A model generated the notes under the pieces. The model saw nothing but the letters and a program-made list of their open reading frames with translations, was not told where the DNA came from and ran no database searches. From assembly GCF_023824195.1 (NCBI RefSeq), contig NZ_CP085442.1, positions 2,766,001 to 2,830,000 on the forward strand: a DNA stretch of 64,000 nt, given 5' to 3'. The translations under genes were made by a program, and so were the position numbers. Source of the stretch: Priestia megaterium (GTDB taxonomy: Bacteria > Bacillota > Bacilli > Bacillales > Bacillaceae_H). Positions 63,273-64,000 of the stretch are shown here, piece by piece; within the stretch, counting starts at the first letter, position 1, and each line of letters starts with the position of its first letter.

Positions 63273-64000
63273 TTGGATTCCTCCTCTCGTAGCAACATAC
63301 CATACACTCCTACCAGTTCTTTTTTGCAAAAGGGCTCCAGTGCTAGTTCGAAAAACAAGAGTCGCTTGCCATTCTGTTCTAAAACCTGCATCGCGGATCG
63401 CAAGACTTCAGAATGTGGTATTTCTTCACTCTTTTGGATTACAAGGCTTTTTGGTACCTTCTCTACCAGAAACACAGACGAATTCGGCAGCACTTGTGTC
63501 GCTTGATTTTCTTTATTCATAAGCGCTTGTTGTAATGCTTTTTGCAACGCCATTGTTGTATTCAAACCTACACTGCCATACCAGCGATCATTCGTACCGG
63601 CCCATACCACAGGGAAGCCGGATACTTCCTTTCCCAAACCTATAATCGGTGCACCCTGCGTCACGGTCAGTGCCTGTAAACAATACCGACAATATTCATC
63701 TTCTACATCACTTACCTGCACCCGAGAGACAATATTTTTCTGATCGATTAGCTGTTTGCTCAGTTCCTCTGTTAAACACTTTTGCAATCCACGGCAAACG
63801 CCCTCTGCAATTGTTTCTCCCGCTCCAATCCCAACAAATTCCTCAGATTCTACGATAACCCTCTCTGCTTTCTGTTGTGAAGGAAGAGTCGTAAGGAACG
63901 CATCAACCATTCTTGATACATACGCTTCAACTCCAGATAGACCCGCTTCTTTCCGTGCCTTCTCATGTGTCAGTTCTGTACAGACCATGCTTGGCAATAG
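63269..64000 (-). CDS. Thiazole-containing bacteriocin maturation protein (ThiF-like), C-terminal part
   Basis: A partial gene: the frame stays open to the window edge, so the N-terminus lies beyond 64000. About 243 codons are visible. The segments GIGAGETIAEGVCRGLQKCL, EYCRYCLQALTVTQGAPIIG and GLNTTMALQKALQQALM resemble the C-terminal part of ThiF-like maturation proteins of heterocycloanthracin-type clusters, which are about 630 residues long. It overlaps the YcaO gene by four bases (GTGA), so the two are translated together. Assignment is from recalled family layout. Confidence 0.68.
   Translation of the reverse strand, partial: LLPSMVCTELTHEKARKEAGLSGVEAYVSRMVDAFLTTLPSQQKAERVIVESEEFVGIGAGETIAEGVCRGLQKCLTEELSKQLIDQKNIVSRVQVSDVEDEYCRYCLQALTVTQGAPIIGLGKEVSGFPVVWAGTNDRWYGSVGLNTTMALQKALQQALMNKENQATQVLPNSSVFLVEKVPKSLVIQKSEEIPHSEVLRSAMQVLEQNGKRLLFFELALEPFCKKELVGVYGMLLREEESK

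Overview
The window reads as chromosomal DNA of a low-GC, spore-forming Bacillaceae, most likely Priestia (Bacillus) megaterium or a close relative. The basis is A/T-rich intergenic DNA, strong AGGAGG-type ribosome sites, many stem-loop terminators, and families typical of the group: a YjcZ-like mini-protein, TerD/YceG/TelA genes, YfkN, SodF and LXG toxins. The species name is inference. I saw no rRNA, tRNA, CRISPR array, insertion sequence or phage module.

Layout. 161-2367: a nitrilase-family amidohydrolase and an amino acid permease on the + strand. 2414-14889 (all minus strand): a type VII secretion polymorphic-toxin locus. Two small helper genes and an LXG toxin with a C-terminal AHH nuclease domain are followed by an ankyrin-repeat gene and a terminator, then by about 8 kb of immunity-type genes (ankyrin, YezG/DUF600, SUKH/SMI1-like, SUFU, CdiI-like, Imm33-like, Imm47-like). 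Broken pieces of LXG toxins lie among them. It looks like an accumulated store of immunity genes left by successive replacement of toxin tips. 15227-20602: a MATE exporter, an EmrAB/YhbJ-YhcA-like exporter with its MarR regulator, and exonuclease III. 20774-24603: a small hydrophilic protein, an erythromycin-esterase family enzyme, and a DeoR/IolW/UPF0303 operon. 24919-29553: a tellurium/stress operon (three TerD paralogues, YceG, TelA) without TerC. 29842-33480: a large secreted two-module nucleotidase (YfkN) preceded by a PhoP-box-like array.

33995-45000: a dispersed hairpin repeat, a small lipoprotein, an ABC exporter with a GDSL esterase, a beta-hydroxyacid dehydrogenase, two cold-shock genes with covarying leader hairpins, a GabR-type regulator, pyruvate oxidase and several very small genes. 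45189-53437: two short-chain dehydrogenases (one broken by a stop codon), a quinone oxidoreductase, a CoA transferase with a LytTR regulator, a YetF-like membrane protein, a DHA2 exporter and a LysM-3D wall protein. 54003-59477: SodF, a hydrolase, a cupin, small proteins, two pseudogenes (YeaQ/YmgE and YhcN/YlaJ types) and a PAP2 phosphatase.

59740-64000: the distal end of a thiazole/oxazole-modified microcin (TOMM) cluster resembling the heterocycloanthracin/sonorensin type. It has a SagB dehydrogenase, a fused YcaO cyclodehydratase with a C-terminal PxPxP tail, and the end of a ThiF-like maturation gene that runs off the window. The precursor peptide is not in this window.

The most interesting items are the LXG immunity array with its toxin relics, the TOMM cluster, the hairpin repeat that sits at the 3' end of three unrelated genes with a compensatory base-pair change, and the covarying hairpin just before the ribosome site of both cold-shock genes.
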